The notes below the pieces were generated by a model. The model did not search any database, was not told the origin of the DNA, and worked only from the letters and a program-made list of their open reading frames with translations. A stretch of DNA of 64,000 nucleotides from Rhabdornis inornatus (taxonomy: Eukaryota; Chordata; Aves; Passeriformes; Rhabdornithidae). This document shows positions 1 through 12,800 of this stretch, piece after piece. The position numbers and the translations under genes were made by a program. The DNA lies in the NCBI GenBank assembly GCA_013397075.1, contig VWZS01007647.1, forward strand, positions 62,001 to 126,000, read 5' to 3'. Positions within the stretch are counted from its first letter, which is position 1. Every line of letters begins with the position of its first letter.

Positions 1-3000
1 AGGAGAAGGAGAAGGTTTGAAAACCTCCCCTTCTCACCCCTACATTTATATTTTTTACAGAAGAGCAGGTCTGGGAAGGTGAGGGGGTGGCACGCAACAC
101 TTTCCCAATTGTCAGGCAGTGCGAAAATGCAGCCGAATTCCTCATACAGCAGTGACCCATTTACCTTCAGGCGGAGATGGAGATCTCATTAGATACTGTA
201 AAACATCCCAAAACTTTTCTTTTATTTTTTTTTTTCCTTCTCTCACAGCCTGGGTGTTCATAAGCCTTAACCTGTGAAAGCTCTATTCTCACCTGCTCTC
301 TGACTGTGCTGGGTTTGTACCTTGCAGTGCTTCTTTCTACCAGAAAAATCAGTAGTTTTGAAGAAATCTGTAACACCAAAGTAGGCTGACAAGCCACTGA
401 GAAGTTTGAAGGTGCTTGTTAAAGCTTTAAGAGCATAAAGTTGTTTTCAACCAATATAAAAACATCAAGAAAAAAAAGTCTTGGGCTGCAAGACCACTGG
501 GCTGGTGAACAGATTTTTGTGAGGCCCTTTTTGTAAAATATAATTTACCTTCACTTCTGTAAAACTCTATTTCTTTGTTCTTTTGTTTTCTTGAAAAAGG
601 ATTTCTGCTCCTAACAGAGCATTTGCTTTTAGGTGAACAAACATGCTGTGAGAACCGTGGCAGTGAGGACTGAAATGACAGCAAAGCTCTGCTTGGGGAA
701 AAAAAAAGGGAGTATCCCATCCACGGAAAACAAGGTAATACACCCATATTTGGGAGATGAATCATGAAAACAAGAAAGAATTAACCCTTGAGGTTATTTT
801 AACTACAAAGTAAAGTTTTCCATGGCAGAAAAGCAGACAAATCAGATGTTGGGTTGAAGGATGGGCAAGCTGGAGAAGGGAGCCTGGCCATCCCCAGGGT
901 CTGGGTGGCAGCTCTGTCCTGCCTGTGAGCTGCTTTCTGCAGTCCCGGATCCTAAGGCTGTTTTCCAAACATCTCTTAACAGCACAGGATTCACCAAGCA
1001 TGAACCTGAAAGAAGGAGAAAAGAGTTAATGGCAGTGCTGATCTGACCAGTTCATGTCTTTATTTGGAAGAAGGTGTTGCTCTTCTGGTGTTAGCACGCT
1101 CATAGTTAGTTTTTAATTCCTGTTCCTTTATAACCTTAAAAATAAAAGATCTCTTTCACAGAAGACTGTTGCAGCCAACTCAGACCAAGGATATCCAACA
1201 TCCACCCGACTCCAACAGAGTTCCTGAGCTGAGAAATGTTGTTATCCAGCAATATAGCAGTTCATCTGATACCTATAAAGTGCTGCTATGCAACCAGGAA
1301 TTTCACATGCTAATGTGCAAGTGTGTGTGTGTGTAAGGGGAGGAATCTTTCGTTGTTTCATTTCAAAGGAAGCCCATGAGCATCACAAGTTGGTTTCTGA
1401 GACAATTCAGGTTGAACAGCTTTGATACAGATTCAGGTAATGGACTGATAGCTACTGTGTAGTTTTAAAAGTTCAAAGTTTCAGAGTTTTCAATGGAAAT
1501 ACAAAAAGTTTCAGGAAAAAGAAGAAGTGCAGGTTACTGTATCTGGAGGCTTTATCCACCTACTCCAAGTATTCCAATTATAAGTGAACTTCAGAGAGGG
1601 GTTTACCTTGGCAGAGCATCTGTTAATCTGAATTCTGATACAGCTGCTCTGTCCCAGTCACTCAGACCTGCAAAGATGCTTGGTGGATTCATCCCATGGG
1701 AATAAACACTGTTAGGAGACTGTGATCATAAAAATGCAATGAAGAGCAAAGCTTTGGGTATTTCTTTTCTGTTTCCCATGCAGAGGGATAAAGTACCCCA
1801 GAGACAGCAGGCTAAAATTTCTTCTTTGACTTGTATCCCAGCAGAACTACCAACTGAAATCCTCCACAGCAGCCCTGCCCTAGCAGAGTCTGTGCTGATG
1901 ACAAAGGCTTCTTCAGGTGTCACCAGGAGCCTGATTTATCCAGAAGTACCTTGGTTCTCACCACTGGCCAGGTGGCCTAAGGAAGTAAGGTTCTAATTTT
2001 AATCTGAGACAGAAAAACAGCTATGAAAATACACCCATTTTCACTTGTCACACAAATAGTCTCTACAGAATCATAATTTTCATATCAAAAGCCCCTTTTC
2101 AGAAAGAACTGCACCGTGGAGAACCACAGCATGTTTTCCAGTCATGGAGGCTGGAGGATACTCACTTGGGGGTACATTCACAAAACATTTAGCTACATTT
2201 TTATGGGTTTTTTCTCCAGTCCTGAGATTTTCAGAAACATTTCTCCATTACTCCTTCTTTTTCACATTCCCTCAGTACCCTTTAACCAAGATGCTGGCTT
2301 AAGCACAGTAGATGCCACCACTGGGCAGATATTCATCTGGACAGTTACCCAAATTCCCTTGGATCCAAGCAGTTTGGTAGCTCAAGCTTGGAAAGATCCA
2401 CAGAGCATTCTGCTAGGTCTGCTGTGGAGTTCTAAAACAGCAAGCAAATGTGGCTGCACACTGACCACAGCAGGGAGCAGCTTGAGAGCCAAGGTCACCT
2501 CCACCTTCTGCCTGACCAGGACCAGTGGCAGAGCAAAGAGGGAGAGTATGGATCTTACAAGAACAATGAAAGTAAAACAATGAACTTTCCATGAACCAGA
2601 TTATTTTCAGAAACATACAGGCATTCATTCTTTATGGGTGTCAGAGCTTCATCACAGATCCCTGGAAAGCCCTGAGAGGATCATCTGCCATGTGGGGTCT
2701 GAGGACAATCCTAGAGATCCCCTTCCAAGAAGTTCCAGACGTCCCCATTGTGGGACAGCTGCTCCAGAACATCAGCTCCACCCACAGGGTTGCCCACCAC
2801 ACCTAAGGCAGGTCAGACATGTTGGAGCAAAGAGCTTTGCTTCTTTTAAACTGAATTCAGTTTCATCACCCTTCTCCAGACTTGTAGTGTCAAAATAATT
2901 TTCTGCCCTTTTCTAATTTCTTTGCCATGTTTGCACTGTAGGACCAAGAGGGCTGAGAAAAAAAACAGCTGGATTTTATCTGAGCCTTTTATTCAGAGTT

Positions 3001-4520
3001 AGTTTTTCAACACAAAGCAAACAAAAAAGGTCTGCTTGAGACTTGCTCTGTGTGTTATGTACAACAACCCCCCCCTCCTTCTCCCTCTGGACATTAAGTG
3101 CTTTGAGGCAAAGGCTGGTTTGTTCTCCGTGTTGGGGCAGCACGTGGCATATCTAAAACTTACAATTTAAAAAATACAAATCCCAGGCACCTGAGGCAAG
3201 CAAACTGCAATCCATGCCTGCATGAGCACAGGCAACTGGCAGCTCTGTAGTAAAACCAGCCAGGCTGATTGGAAACTGGCCAGATGGCAGCTACTGCAAG
3301 CTAAAAGGATTAATTATTTGGGGATCATGCCTGGAGAGCAGGCGTGATGAATGCAATATATAATTCCTTGTCACGACTGTATGTCAGCACTGGGAAATAA
3401 GGAACAGCCTGTACCCTGGGATATAGTCACAGACATCTTTGCTCCCTCTGAGAGTTTTTTTTATAAGACCCAGAAGATTGAGAGGGTCTCACTTTTTAGC
3501 CTGAAACTGTTCATGTGAACTGCTATGGTCTGTCAGCCTTTGCTTTCCTGCAGTTACGTCGATGTCAAACATCTTTTTTTATTTTATCTATTTCACAGCT
3601 GTAGTGTTAATTATTTTATTGGGTCAGTGTAATTAACCATGTCATGACTCAAATTTCTACAAGGCTGCTCTGTTTTTTTTCCCTCTTTCAGCTCAGCATC
3701 TAAGACACTGTAGCTGCCTTTTCCGACCGGGCATTTCACAAGATAGGTGCTACTGCTGCTGGCCAAACAAAACTGCCGGCCAACCTCTGAGAGTTCCTAA
3801 AATTGTCCGGCCTAATTAAGTGCAGTTTGTGTAAGTGGAAAAATCCACAGAGGAGTTTTCTGCCAAATGTCCCCCGCAGAGCTCATCTGGGGTTACCACT
3901 CTGCTGTGGGGGCTCGGCCGCCCTCTCCCACCTCCGGCCCGCACGCGGAGCTGCGAGGGCCACAATCCTCCTGACCTGCCAAGTGGGGAAATTCCCCTGT
4001 ATGCAGCAAAAAAAACCCAAAACACACACCTCCCTGGCTTTTAATGGAACATCTCCTCCTCCATGGTGTGGAGACAAAGGCAGAGCTCCGGCAGCGCGGC
4101 CTGCTCCTCCCGCCGGGCAGCAAGGCCTGGCTGCGCTCCCGTCCGAGCGGCACCAGCGACAGCCTGTTTTTGACAGCTCTGCATAAGCACAGTTATTTCT
4201 AGCACAGTTTCCCTGAGCTGTGCCAACAGGCTGCTTTTTTTTTTTTTTTAACAAATATATTTTCAGAGCCCATCTAGCCCAAGAATGCTATATTCTCCAC
4301 CTAGACACCGGTGTAGTGTTACAGGCCTGGATGAGGCTGTGGGGAGGAGGAAGGATGACCTGAGTTCTCGTAAAGCACTTCTGCCATAATCCCTGGGGTT
4401 TTACCCTCTGACCTGGACTTAACCACACATGGTGAGAACACAGACAGGGCTCCAGCCACTCTGGCCCTGCTGCCTGCACATCTCCTTGTGCAAAGCACCA
4501 CTTTGCTCCTCAGGTACCAC
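1..4520. other. Noncoding sequence 3' of SIK1, far end
   Basis: No exon was supported. Open frames are short, overlap on both strands and lack recognisable motifs. From 3290 to 3720 the sequence is AT-rich with several homeodomain-like TTAATTA-type sites and a TGACTCA motif near 3645. From 3890 to 4150 there is a short GC-rich island without a gene that I can recognise. Confidence 0.5.
1319..1335. repeat. (TG)n microsatellite
   Basis: About eight GT dinucleotides in a row, with no other structure around them. Confidence 0.85.
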
Positions 4521-4877
4521 ACTGCAACAAGAGACTAGCAGAGTAAAAGGGATAAAATAGGTATTTATTGAAAGGATACACTTTGGGCAGTGCAACAGCC
4601 TGGCCAGGGCTACACCCAAATCAAATCCAACATGGATCCTGGTCACAAGTTTTTACACTTTTATAACTTTTGGTTCATCTGCATTGGGGTCAATTATCCA
4701 ACCACAGCCCCAGTCTATGAAGTCTCAGCCCCCTGGCTTGCCCCCTTTCTCTTGCCATTGTTTCTGCTTTTTGGGTACCAGCTGTCCTTGATTCTCTAGC
4801 TAGAAAGGGACTGTTTTGTCTAACTACCCTGTGAAGAGAACTTACTAACACCTAATATGAAGTTTCAGAGTTACACA
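4521..4877 (-). mobile_element. Endogenous retrovirus LTR, apparently solo
   Basis: Read on the minus strand, the block has promoter-like order: a TATAAAAG box (opposite about 4660-4668), then about 100 bp downstream an AATAAA (opposite about 4566-4571), then a short U5-like end near 4523. The sequence resembles LTRs of songbird endogenous retroviruses from memory. No gag, pol or env-like frame adjoins it on either side, so it is probably a solo LTR. The 5' edge near 4877 and the direct repeats (CACAC and CACTA) are unconvincing, so the borders are approximate. Confidence 0.6.
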
Positions 4878-7800
4878 CTAAGCAGCAGAGACTCTGAAAA
4901 ATATAAGAGCTAAAATCCAAGGCATCAGTGAGAGCACAAGCTGCGTCTGAGGGAGATGTTTGCTGAGCAGGACTATGTGCAAATGCTTGTCGAGCCTGTC
5001 CTCCTTTCATCAAACTGCCACAACTCACAGCAGTGCCCTGGCAGGGCTGGATTGAACTGAAAGGAAAGAAATGAAGTTCTTCGAGCAGCCGACTGTGCTT
5101 GCCTTTCCCAATTGCCATCCCTGTCCCAAACTCCTTGACTGCCACAGATCTGGGCCCCAGGGATGCTGCCCTGCTTGTGGGCTTGGTAAGGACATCCCCC
5201 ACCTCTCATAACCACTCTTTGGGGAGCCTTCTCAAGTACATCCCTGGGTTGAATAAAGTGTACTCCTTCAGTAAAGCCACCTCCTTTTGGGTGGACTTTA
5301 ATGACCCTAGTGGGTCTCTTCCAACTCAGGATATCCTACGATATCACAATTTTTTAGATCTTTCTTTCGGTGACAAAGTACATATCAATGGACAGCTGCA
5401 GGAATCCCGCAGAAAAACCTGGAGCTAGCTTTGGCTGCTGGATTGAATGAGTTTCTGACTGGTTTTTGTGAGATCTGAGTGTGAGAGAACAGAGCCCAGA
5501 TTTCCAGGGTGCTTTTGCATTGCAGAGAGTTTCCCCACAGAGCCCTCCCCTCAGCCCTTCCAGCCCCCTATTTACTTGTGTGCAACTTCTTTAGCTCTAA
5601 TCTGCTACTTTGCTCTTGTGGAGCTGGAGCTAACACATAAATAAGGCAAACAAAACAGAGGGAGTCCACTAATGCCTCTCTGCACTGTTGCTCCTCAGAG
5701 CCAAACTAGATTTTAGGATCTTGTCTGTGCCCATTGCTGTTTTCTCACCTGAAACCATAATCTTCTCTTTGTGCTTTTGTGCTTTCCATCACTTCCATAG
5801 CAACCAGTTGTGATGGCTCCAAGGATTATCGCTTCAGGAAGGAAATAAGCAGTGATGGAAGAACGAAGGGACCTGGTTTTTTGCTCTGATCTTGCTTTTA
5901 TGATGAGCGCAGATAAAATAGTGTTCTTTGCTGATCTCCAGACAGTCCACAAGCTGAAACGGTCTCCACAAAGTTGGGTTTGTTTCCTTCTTTTCTGTGA
6001 GTCATTGTGTTCAGGGCTTCTGGCTGAGCCAAAACAATATGAGAAACACGTACACCAAGAGCCTGCTCACCTTGCTTGGCTGACCTGTCCGGCTCAATCA
6101 GTTCATGCAATCAAATTGACTTTCCTCAGAAAGGATCACCAGTCTGACACTAATGTAGCACAAAATATTTCTGCAAATTCCTCAGTAATAAAAACATTCT
6201 GAGGAAAGGACCTGGATAATGCATGCTCAGTGGTCACGCAGTGAAGGCTGGGAAAACCAATAGAAAAGTTTCCTGAGCTTTTGGCTGGGCCTAGCTGGTA
6301 GAAGTCCTGTAGGTAACAGTATTAACTTGGGAGAGAGACTTTTAGAGATCACGAGGAACTTCTTATTTTCTCTCCAGTGCCTCAGTCAGATCAAGCAACT
6401 GAAATATCTGGAGTCATAAGAAACAACATTGAGGATACTGCAGGAAAAAAGGGGTAGGGTGAGCTCATCAGGCAAAATCTGCCAGGAGGGTGTGGAGGAG
6501 TACAACTCTCTCAAAGTACTGCAGGGGATCAGGGGCAGCTGAAAACAGAGTTAATGATGTGAGTGATCAGTCCTGGGGAAAAATACTGGGGAGAGACCCT
6601 TCCCTGGAGGAGAAGGATGGGAAAGGGGGGAGAATAATGGAAATCTGTGATCCAGCAGTGAGCTGTGTTACTCTCTGAGCTGGTAAGGGAAATGCTACCA
6701 GGACCCAGAGTCAAAAAGGGACAAAACCTCCTGTTTCTCAGCTGCTGTCCTTTTGCTGCAGATGTTGCTCTGCAGAGTCTGCCACACCGGGGTCTCCACA
6801 GTCATTTGTGCCCCACCTTGCCATGCCAGGCATCAACACCCACCAGCAGAGCAGTGCAGAGGGTTCTTTGTGATGCCCTCGTTGTCCTGAAAGGCCCCTG
6901 TAATTTGTATTATTGTTTTCCCAGAAGTGACGGGTGTGTTCTGGAGAAATGCGCATTATTTAAGGTGCTCAACTCGTTGATTTTGTCATCCCAGGTGCAG
7001 GCACAAATGGAAAACAAGCTCATTCCTTCAACAGGGTATGTGACTGCTAAGCCTGACTAATCACCCCCTGACAGCAGCAGGAATCTGCTGGGGAATGATC
7101 TCCAAGGAATGGCAGAGCCCAGATCCTCTCCTCAGGAAGCCCTCAGGGCTCTTCCCACTCCAGGGGAACCATGCCAAACTCTCCAAACTTGCTGCCCACT
7201 TCCAAAGAAGCCAGCTCCTGCAGAAGCCTGCGTATCTCATCCTGTTAATAAATGCTTTCTGGAGGGCAGAGAACATCCACACGCTGGATCTGTGTTCTGG
7301 TTCAGGGCTATGGAGGAGGCTTGGTTTTTTTTTGTCTTTTCTTGGGTAGAGATGGCTTGTTGTGACAATTTCCTTCTGCTACTGTCCCTGGTAATGGCAT
7401 GCCCAGGGAGGGCAGTAAGTCTGTCTCACCACCCACCAGCAGCCTGTTTTTCTGGGGAAAGGCCCCCTCTGCCTGGTGTGGAACACCTGTACCCTGCTGT
7501 GTTCCCTTGTAGCCCTGAGGAGCTGGGGGACAGGCTGGCACCTGGCTCTGGGCTACCCAGAAAGCCCCATCTCACTGTTCTCCTGTGCCCACCCATGAGC
7601 CAAGTCAGTGGGAAGGAGTCACAGGCACACTGCTCTAGCATAGCCATGTGCTGGCAGCCTGAAGTAAAGCGGCTGAAAGAAAAAGACTGTTTTGATGGAG
7701 AGTGAGAGGAGTGGAATGTGGTGGGTTGATGCCTGCAGCACCACTCACGATTTCATTGTGGCCGCTGGGATTGGCAGGAAAGTTCCAGTGCTGGTGTGTT

Positions 7801-8460
7801 CAGCACAGGTCTGAGGTGCCACCATCCCAGTGGGTATCTCTGGGTTTGGGACAGAGCCACTCATGTGGCTCTGTACAAGTGATGTCACACCGTCCCCATC
7901 TCCCAAAGTTCTGCCACAAGAGGCTGACAGCACCATTCTGGGAAAGGTGAGGTGAAGGTTTGTGCAGGTGACCTTGAAAAGCTGCAGAGAAAGCCATTTG
8001 CATGAGTACTTTAGGAAATCTCTCCAAGGAGCCTAACGAAAGCTCTAATCACAAACCACCTTCAAGCCTGCAGAAATGACAAAGGGGAGCTCAGAACCAC
8101 GAGCAGGGTAATGCACTGAACTAATGCATATTCACCACCTCTCACGTGGAGCTTGCATCAATCAGATCTGCTTCATTCTTCACAGTCTGATCCCAGACAG
8201 GCCATGCATTAGCTTTTTTCATTTCGTTCAAGTCTGTGCTGGGGAACGGTGGTTCCAGTTCTGTTTACCAGGCTGTGCTGCAAAGATTGTTTAGCTGATG
8301 ACTTTGGTGTGGTGTGTTAGAAAGGATGGGTTTCCTTGTGGGCATGTGCACAGGTACATAGAAAATGAAATTTGTTCTTGTTGAAAACTTCTGGGGCAAA
8401 ACTAGGCTAGGATATATTCAGCAAAAAGCCCCAAAGGGACATTTTTCAGAATGTTACTCA
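4878..8460. other. Noncoding sequence, no gene seen
   Basis: Apart from the CR1 tail at 5294-5348, nothing recognisable was seen. The 7109-7705 plus frame (198 codons) is Pro/Ser-rich with no family features and overlaps three antisense frames. Confidence 0.5.
5294..5348 (+). mobile_element. CR1 LINE 3'-end fragment
   Basis: Short match to the CR1 3' terminus: a GGGTCTCTTCCAACTCAGGA-like segment followed by degenerate ATTCTATG-type octamers. Only the last ~55 bp are recognisable. Confidence 0.55.
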
Positions 8461-8570
8461 AACTTCTTCACATCAGGGACATGACTGTCCTCTGTGTGAA
8501 GGTCTTTTCCACAACTTTGACAGTGTAAAATATCCTCCAGGGAACAAGCAACATTTTGTTTCCTTTTTGC
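8461..8570. repeat. Diverged repeat, copy A
   Basis: About 100 bp align with 9735-9835 in the same orientation at roughly 75% identity by eye. Shared landmarks are CATCAGSGACATG, CTGTCCTCT, CTTTTCCA and GAACAAGCAACAT. The family is unknown to me. Confidence 0.6.
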
Positions 8571-9734
8571 TAAACTTTTTTTTTTTCCTTACATGAAAAG
8601 GAAAGAAAGACAAGGTGAGAAAATAACATTAAAAAAAAAAGAGACAATAAAAAATTTACTAGGATTTGTAGGCAGGACAACATGCAAACCCACGACTGCA
8701 AGGTCACATAAAAGTGAGGCTTGAATAGAGATAGTTAGGTCACATGGTCCCATAAAGCAGGACCAGATGGACAGAAACCTGCTTTATTGCAGGTCTGAAA
8801 CAGTCCAAATCTGTGCTGAAAACTCCCCTAAGCCCTCCCTCCCCATAAAAGCTTGCCTTTTCTATTCACCTTTCCCTGTTCCTTTGGCTACAAGATGGCA
8901 AAGACCTACAGAGCACAGGTGGAGGAACTCAGAAAGCTTGTGGTGCATGCAGGCAAAAGGAACAAAAGAAAACACACAGAAAAAGCTGGTGATGTATGAA
9001 GCCAACAACTAAAGCCTTTCACACAAGCTCCTTCCTTAATTACTGTACTTAGTGCCACTGGCGTAATCAAGCACGTGGAGCTGTGACTGTTCAGTCAGTC
9101 TGACAGACCCTCAGACAGTGTAACCTCATCCCCTCTCCTCACTGCCTTCCCTGGAGCCTTTCCAAGAGCATCCTTCCTTCTCTAACCCTGCAGCCTAGAA
9201 AATAAGTCAACAGTGGATACTGAGCTGGACCAGGATGCCTTGTATGCTGAAATGACTACTGTCAATATGCCACATTATATCAAATACCTAGAAGCCACAA
9301 AAATCCCCCAGAGCTAAAACTGACCTGGCAACATCAACTCTGACTATACTTCTGTATTACAATTCCTGGGGAAGCAGATTTCATTTAAAAGGTGCCCCCC
9401 TGCCCTCCTCTCCACTGTACATGAAGCTCCCTCCATCCAGCTGTGACCATCCCTGTTTGCCTCTCTCTGCTCTAAGATAACTTTGATAAATGACCTGGTT
9501 TACCAAAAAACAAAAAAAAATCTGTATTTTGGGTTTGGTTTTGTTTTGTTCTTTTAGTGAGAGTTTTAGTAAGCTAAGACAATTTAGAGCTTTTTTCCCT
9601 CCATGCTTGCCGAAAGCATTTGGGCTAGTGCCCTAAAGGGTTTGGAGAGTTACCTTTGGAAACAGGAGTGGTGGTGAACTGCTGTCAAAGAGAGGGCATG
9701 GACTGAGCAGGAAGGATCTGAGTGTGAATTAAAG

Positions 9735-9835
9735 TTAAACCTCTACTCATCAGCGACATGGCTGTCCTCTACATGGAGGCCTTTTCCAGCACCTTAACAA
9801 TGTAAAACACGCAGTGAACAAGCAACATCTCCTTT
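9735..9835. repeat. Diverged repeat, copy B
   Basis: Partner of 8461-8570, 1.27 kb away in the same orientation, with one small internal gap. It may be an old local duplication or two copies of an unrecognised interspersed repeat. Confidence 0.6.
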
Positions 9836-12800
9836 AAATTAAATGCCTTGGCTGCAGAGAGATCTCATCCTGCAAAAACCAGGATCAGATAGATGCTCTT
9901 GTTATAACATGAAGTACTTGGGCTGTGGAGTAGCTCCAAGTTCATATTGTTTGGGAAACCCCATTATTATGATTACACTCCTTTCAAATTTCCTGACTTC
10001 CTCATGGCTCCTCTTCCAGCCTGAACTTTGCATCCTTTTCTCTCTTTCCCATCACTTAGTTGTAACTAATGAAAGGGAGAGGAGGGAAATGTAAAAGTTA
10101 ATTTCAGTAGAGCATCAAAATTCCTTACCAACAGTTGTTATTTTCTGACTTCCACTCAAATTTAACAGTGTCACTCTCAAATATCATTGCAGGCGCAGCA
10201 CATTCATGCCAAGTCTTAAGGGATTTGTTCAGCATGAAAATGAGGTGGGGAAAACTGCATCTGTGCAGGTGTTGGCTCCATTCTGCCCCCTCCAAAGTTC
10301 ATAGGCACTTTACCACCCATCCCAGGTGAAGCTGGAGCACTCCTGGGAGAGGAGTGTGAGGTGACAAACACCAGGGAGAGCAGGGCTGGCAGAGCCAACA
10401 AAAATAGGATAACGGGAATTAGCTGAATAAGTGAGACATAAATGTCCTCTTCCTACAGCCCTGTTCCTCATCACTGCTCTGCAGAGAGAGTAACTGAATT
10501 AGGCAGAAGAACCTTTAGGAGGAATATGACGGGAAGCGGAATCCTGACAGCAAGGTCTGTTAGGCTCCCAAATGTGCCTCAAGGGAAGCAGCTTGAGTTA
10601 TCTGAACAATAGACTGGACCAAGTGCTGGAAAATGGGCAGGAGGGAATCCATCTGCATTAGCAGAGGGACGTCTCACATGACCTCATAAGTTGTTTCCAC
10701 CCATAAATCTGGGATCCTGCGACAAAACCTGAGCCAGAAGAGGGCTGGGGCAACATCACAAATGGAAACACCTGTATCCATGTACGTGGGAGCTTTGGGT
10801 AACCACACTGACCTATGTGTTATGTGAATGACATCTCATATTCTAGTGTGGAAACTGCTTTCCATCACCCGTGGATTTGGGATCTGACTTGTGGGTTCAC
10901 CCCACCACCCAGCCAGCGTCCTATTTACAGGGTGAGGGAAGAAACCTTGGGACAACTGTGCCACTTAGCTGTTCTTCATAGCTAAAATACTTCATCTAGA
11001 CTAGGCTCAGTGGCTTCTGGGGCCTTCTAGATTCTCTTTTATCTTTTTCCAATGTTTGACTTTTGGGGACCTCCATCTGGGAATTTTTGTGGGAAGGAAG
11101 AGCCCACAAGTCCATTGATCTTAATCCAGGATCAACAAATTTAGGCCTTTCTCTCAGCACCACAAATTTTAAAAGATCACACTACAGAAGTAAAGAAAAA
11201 AGCAATGAAGATTAAATGGCTTAAAAAAACTGGGATCATTTTGATTTATAATAATGCACCCAATCCACCTGCTAGATTTTAATACTCATAGTATCAACTT
11301 CATCCCTTCAAGGATTTCAATTCTCAAGGAAGCCTTCCTCTTCTCAGATGGGTAAAATATCAGCATGAGGAAGCAGAGACCTGTTTCTCAGGACATGGGA
11401 GAGTAAGTATGAGACATTCTCTTCCTTATTGCCTGAAAAATGAAGCTCTCATTCATACCCATGCATATACACGCCTGCACACCACTCCTGCTGGCTCAGC
11501 CAAAAGTCAGGGTTCAAACCCACCAACATCTTCTCTAAGCTCCCATTCCCTCCCATTTCCTCCTTCAGCTCTCCAAGGAAGAGAGATGGAGTGCCCCACT
11601 TCAAGCCTTTCTGTGCTCTGTGTCACCACAGTTCAGCACCAGTCCTACCCTCCATCCATCTGAGAGCATCAGGAACCCCTGGGTACCAACAGTTGCCCAT
11701 CACAGTCCAGCAAAGGGCATCCACCCATCCTGCCTGTGGCTCCCCCTCCCATCACTCACCCCACGAAAAGTTTTCCTCGTTGTTAGTGAGTCTTGCAAAG
11801 CCCTATGAGACCCTCATTACCTGGCAGGACTGATGAAAAGCAATAATCAATGAGTCATTTAGGCAAAGAAAGAGCTCCTGAGAGTGCCATTATTAATTCT
11901 GGGAATATAATTTTGCGTGGTACTGAGAAATGGCACTGATTCAGGCTTTGAACACAACCCAGGGAGTTCAAATCACTCCATGGACCCATGTATTCAGGCA
12001 TACAGGCATGGATGTACATGTGTATTCCCACTCCTGGTGATGCCTATCAGCAGGGGAAAGAAGATGAGTTAGTCTGTACTGCTCTGGTTGAACTGGGCAC
12101 ATCTACAGCCAGAGTCACACCTGATCCCTCACCTTGTCCTACCAGACACCAGCTCTGAGCAGCATTCTGCAGTGGCAGCTCCCCTATCCCCTGCCACAGC
12201 CCCCTACTGCCAGCAGGACACAAACACCCCTTTGCTTTGCACCAAAAACTCAGCCATTCCCTTCACTGTACCTGAGGCAGCAGTAAAGCTTCCTGCAAGT
12301 GTTTAAAAAACAATTCAGAAGCCCTTTGGAATTGCATCCCTAATCTGCCCGGGTTACCCCACTCCAAAACTCCCACCTGTCTGCAATTTTAAAAGCTCAA
12401 ATCCTTTCAGCCCCTTATAGGCCAGGCATCTGCTTGGCCCCAGGGGTGAGATGTAGGAAGATGAGTTGGGGGAGTTCTCCCTGGCTCCTGCTCCAGCACA
12501 GCCCCTGCTGCTGGCACATGAGGATGTCAGGAGGAACACAGCTCATCTCTGTAAAGGGAGGGAAGGCTCTTCTTTGACACTGGAGCCAAGTCCTATTTCC
12601 ATGATGCAACTGGGCTTGAGCAGGCAAGGGAGTGACTGGGATGGTCTGGACATGCAAGGTCTTCTGCAGAGAGCAATTAGGAGCTGCTGTGATTTCCTCA
12701 TCAGCTCTGGTAAGGGCTGGCGTGACAGGGGATCAAACTGGTAACACTGGAAGCTTTCATCTTTTAGCTCCTCCACTAAACAACATGCACCTGAAAGTAT

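Noticed and set aside
2640..2900. Possible retroelement tail (CTAGAGATCCCCTTCCAA, then CATCACCCTTCTCCAGACTT)
   Set aside because: Only isolated short matches to CR1-like words, without the ordered landmarks seen in the accepted copies.
3883..4254. Gene in the small GC-rich island
   Set aside because: Overlapping frames on both strands with no recognisable motif and no consistent splice or polyadenylation signals. Retained only as a compositional note.
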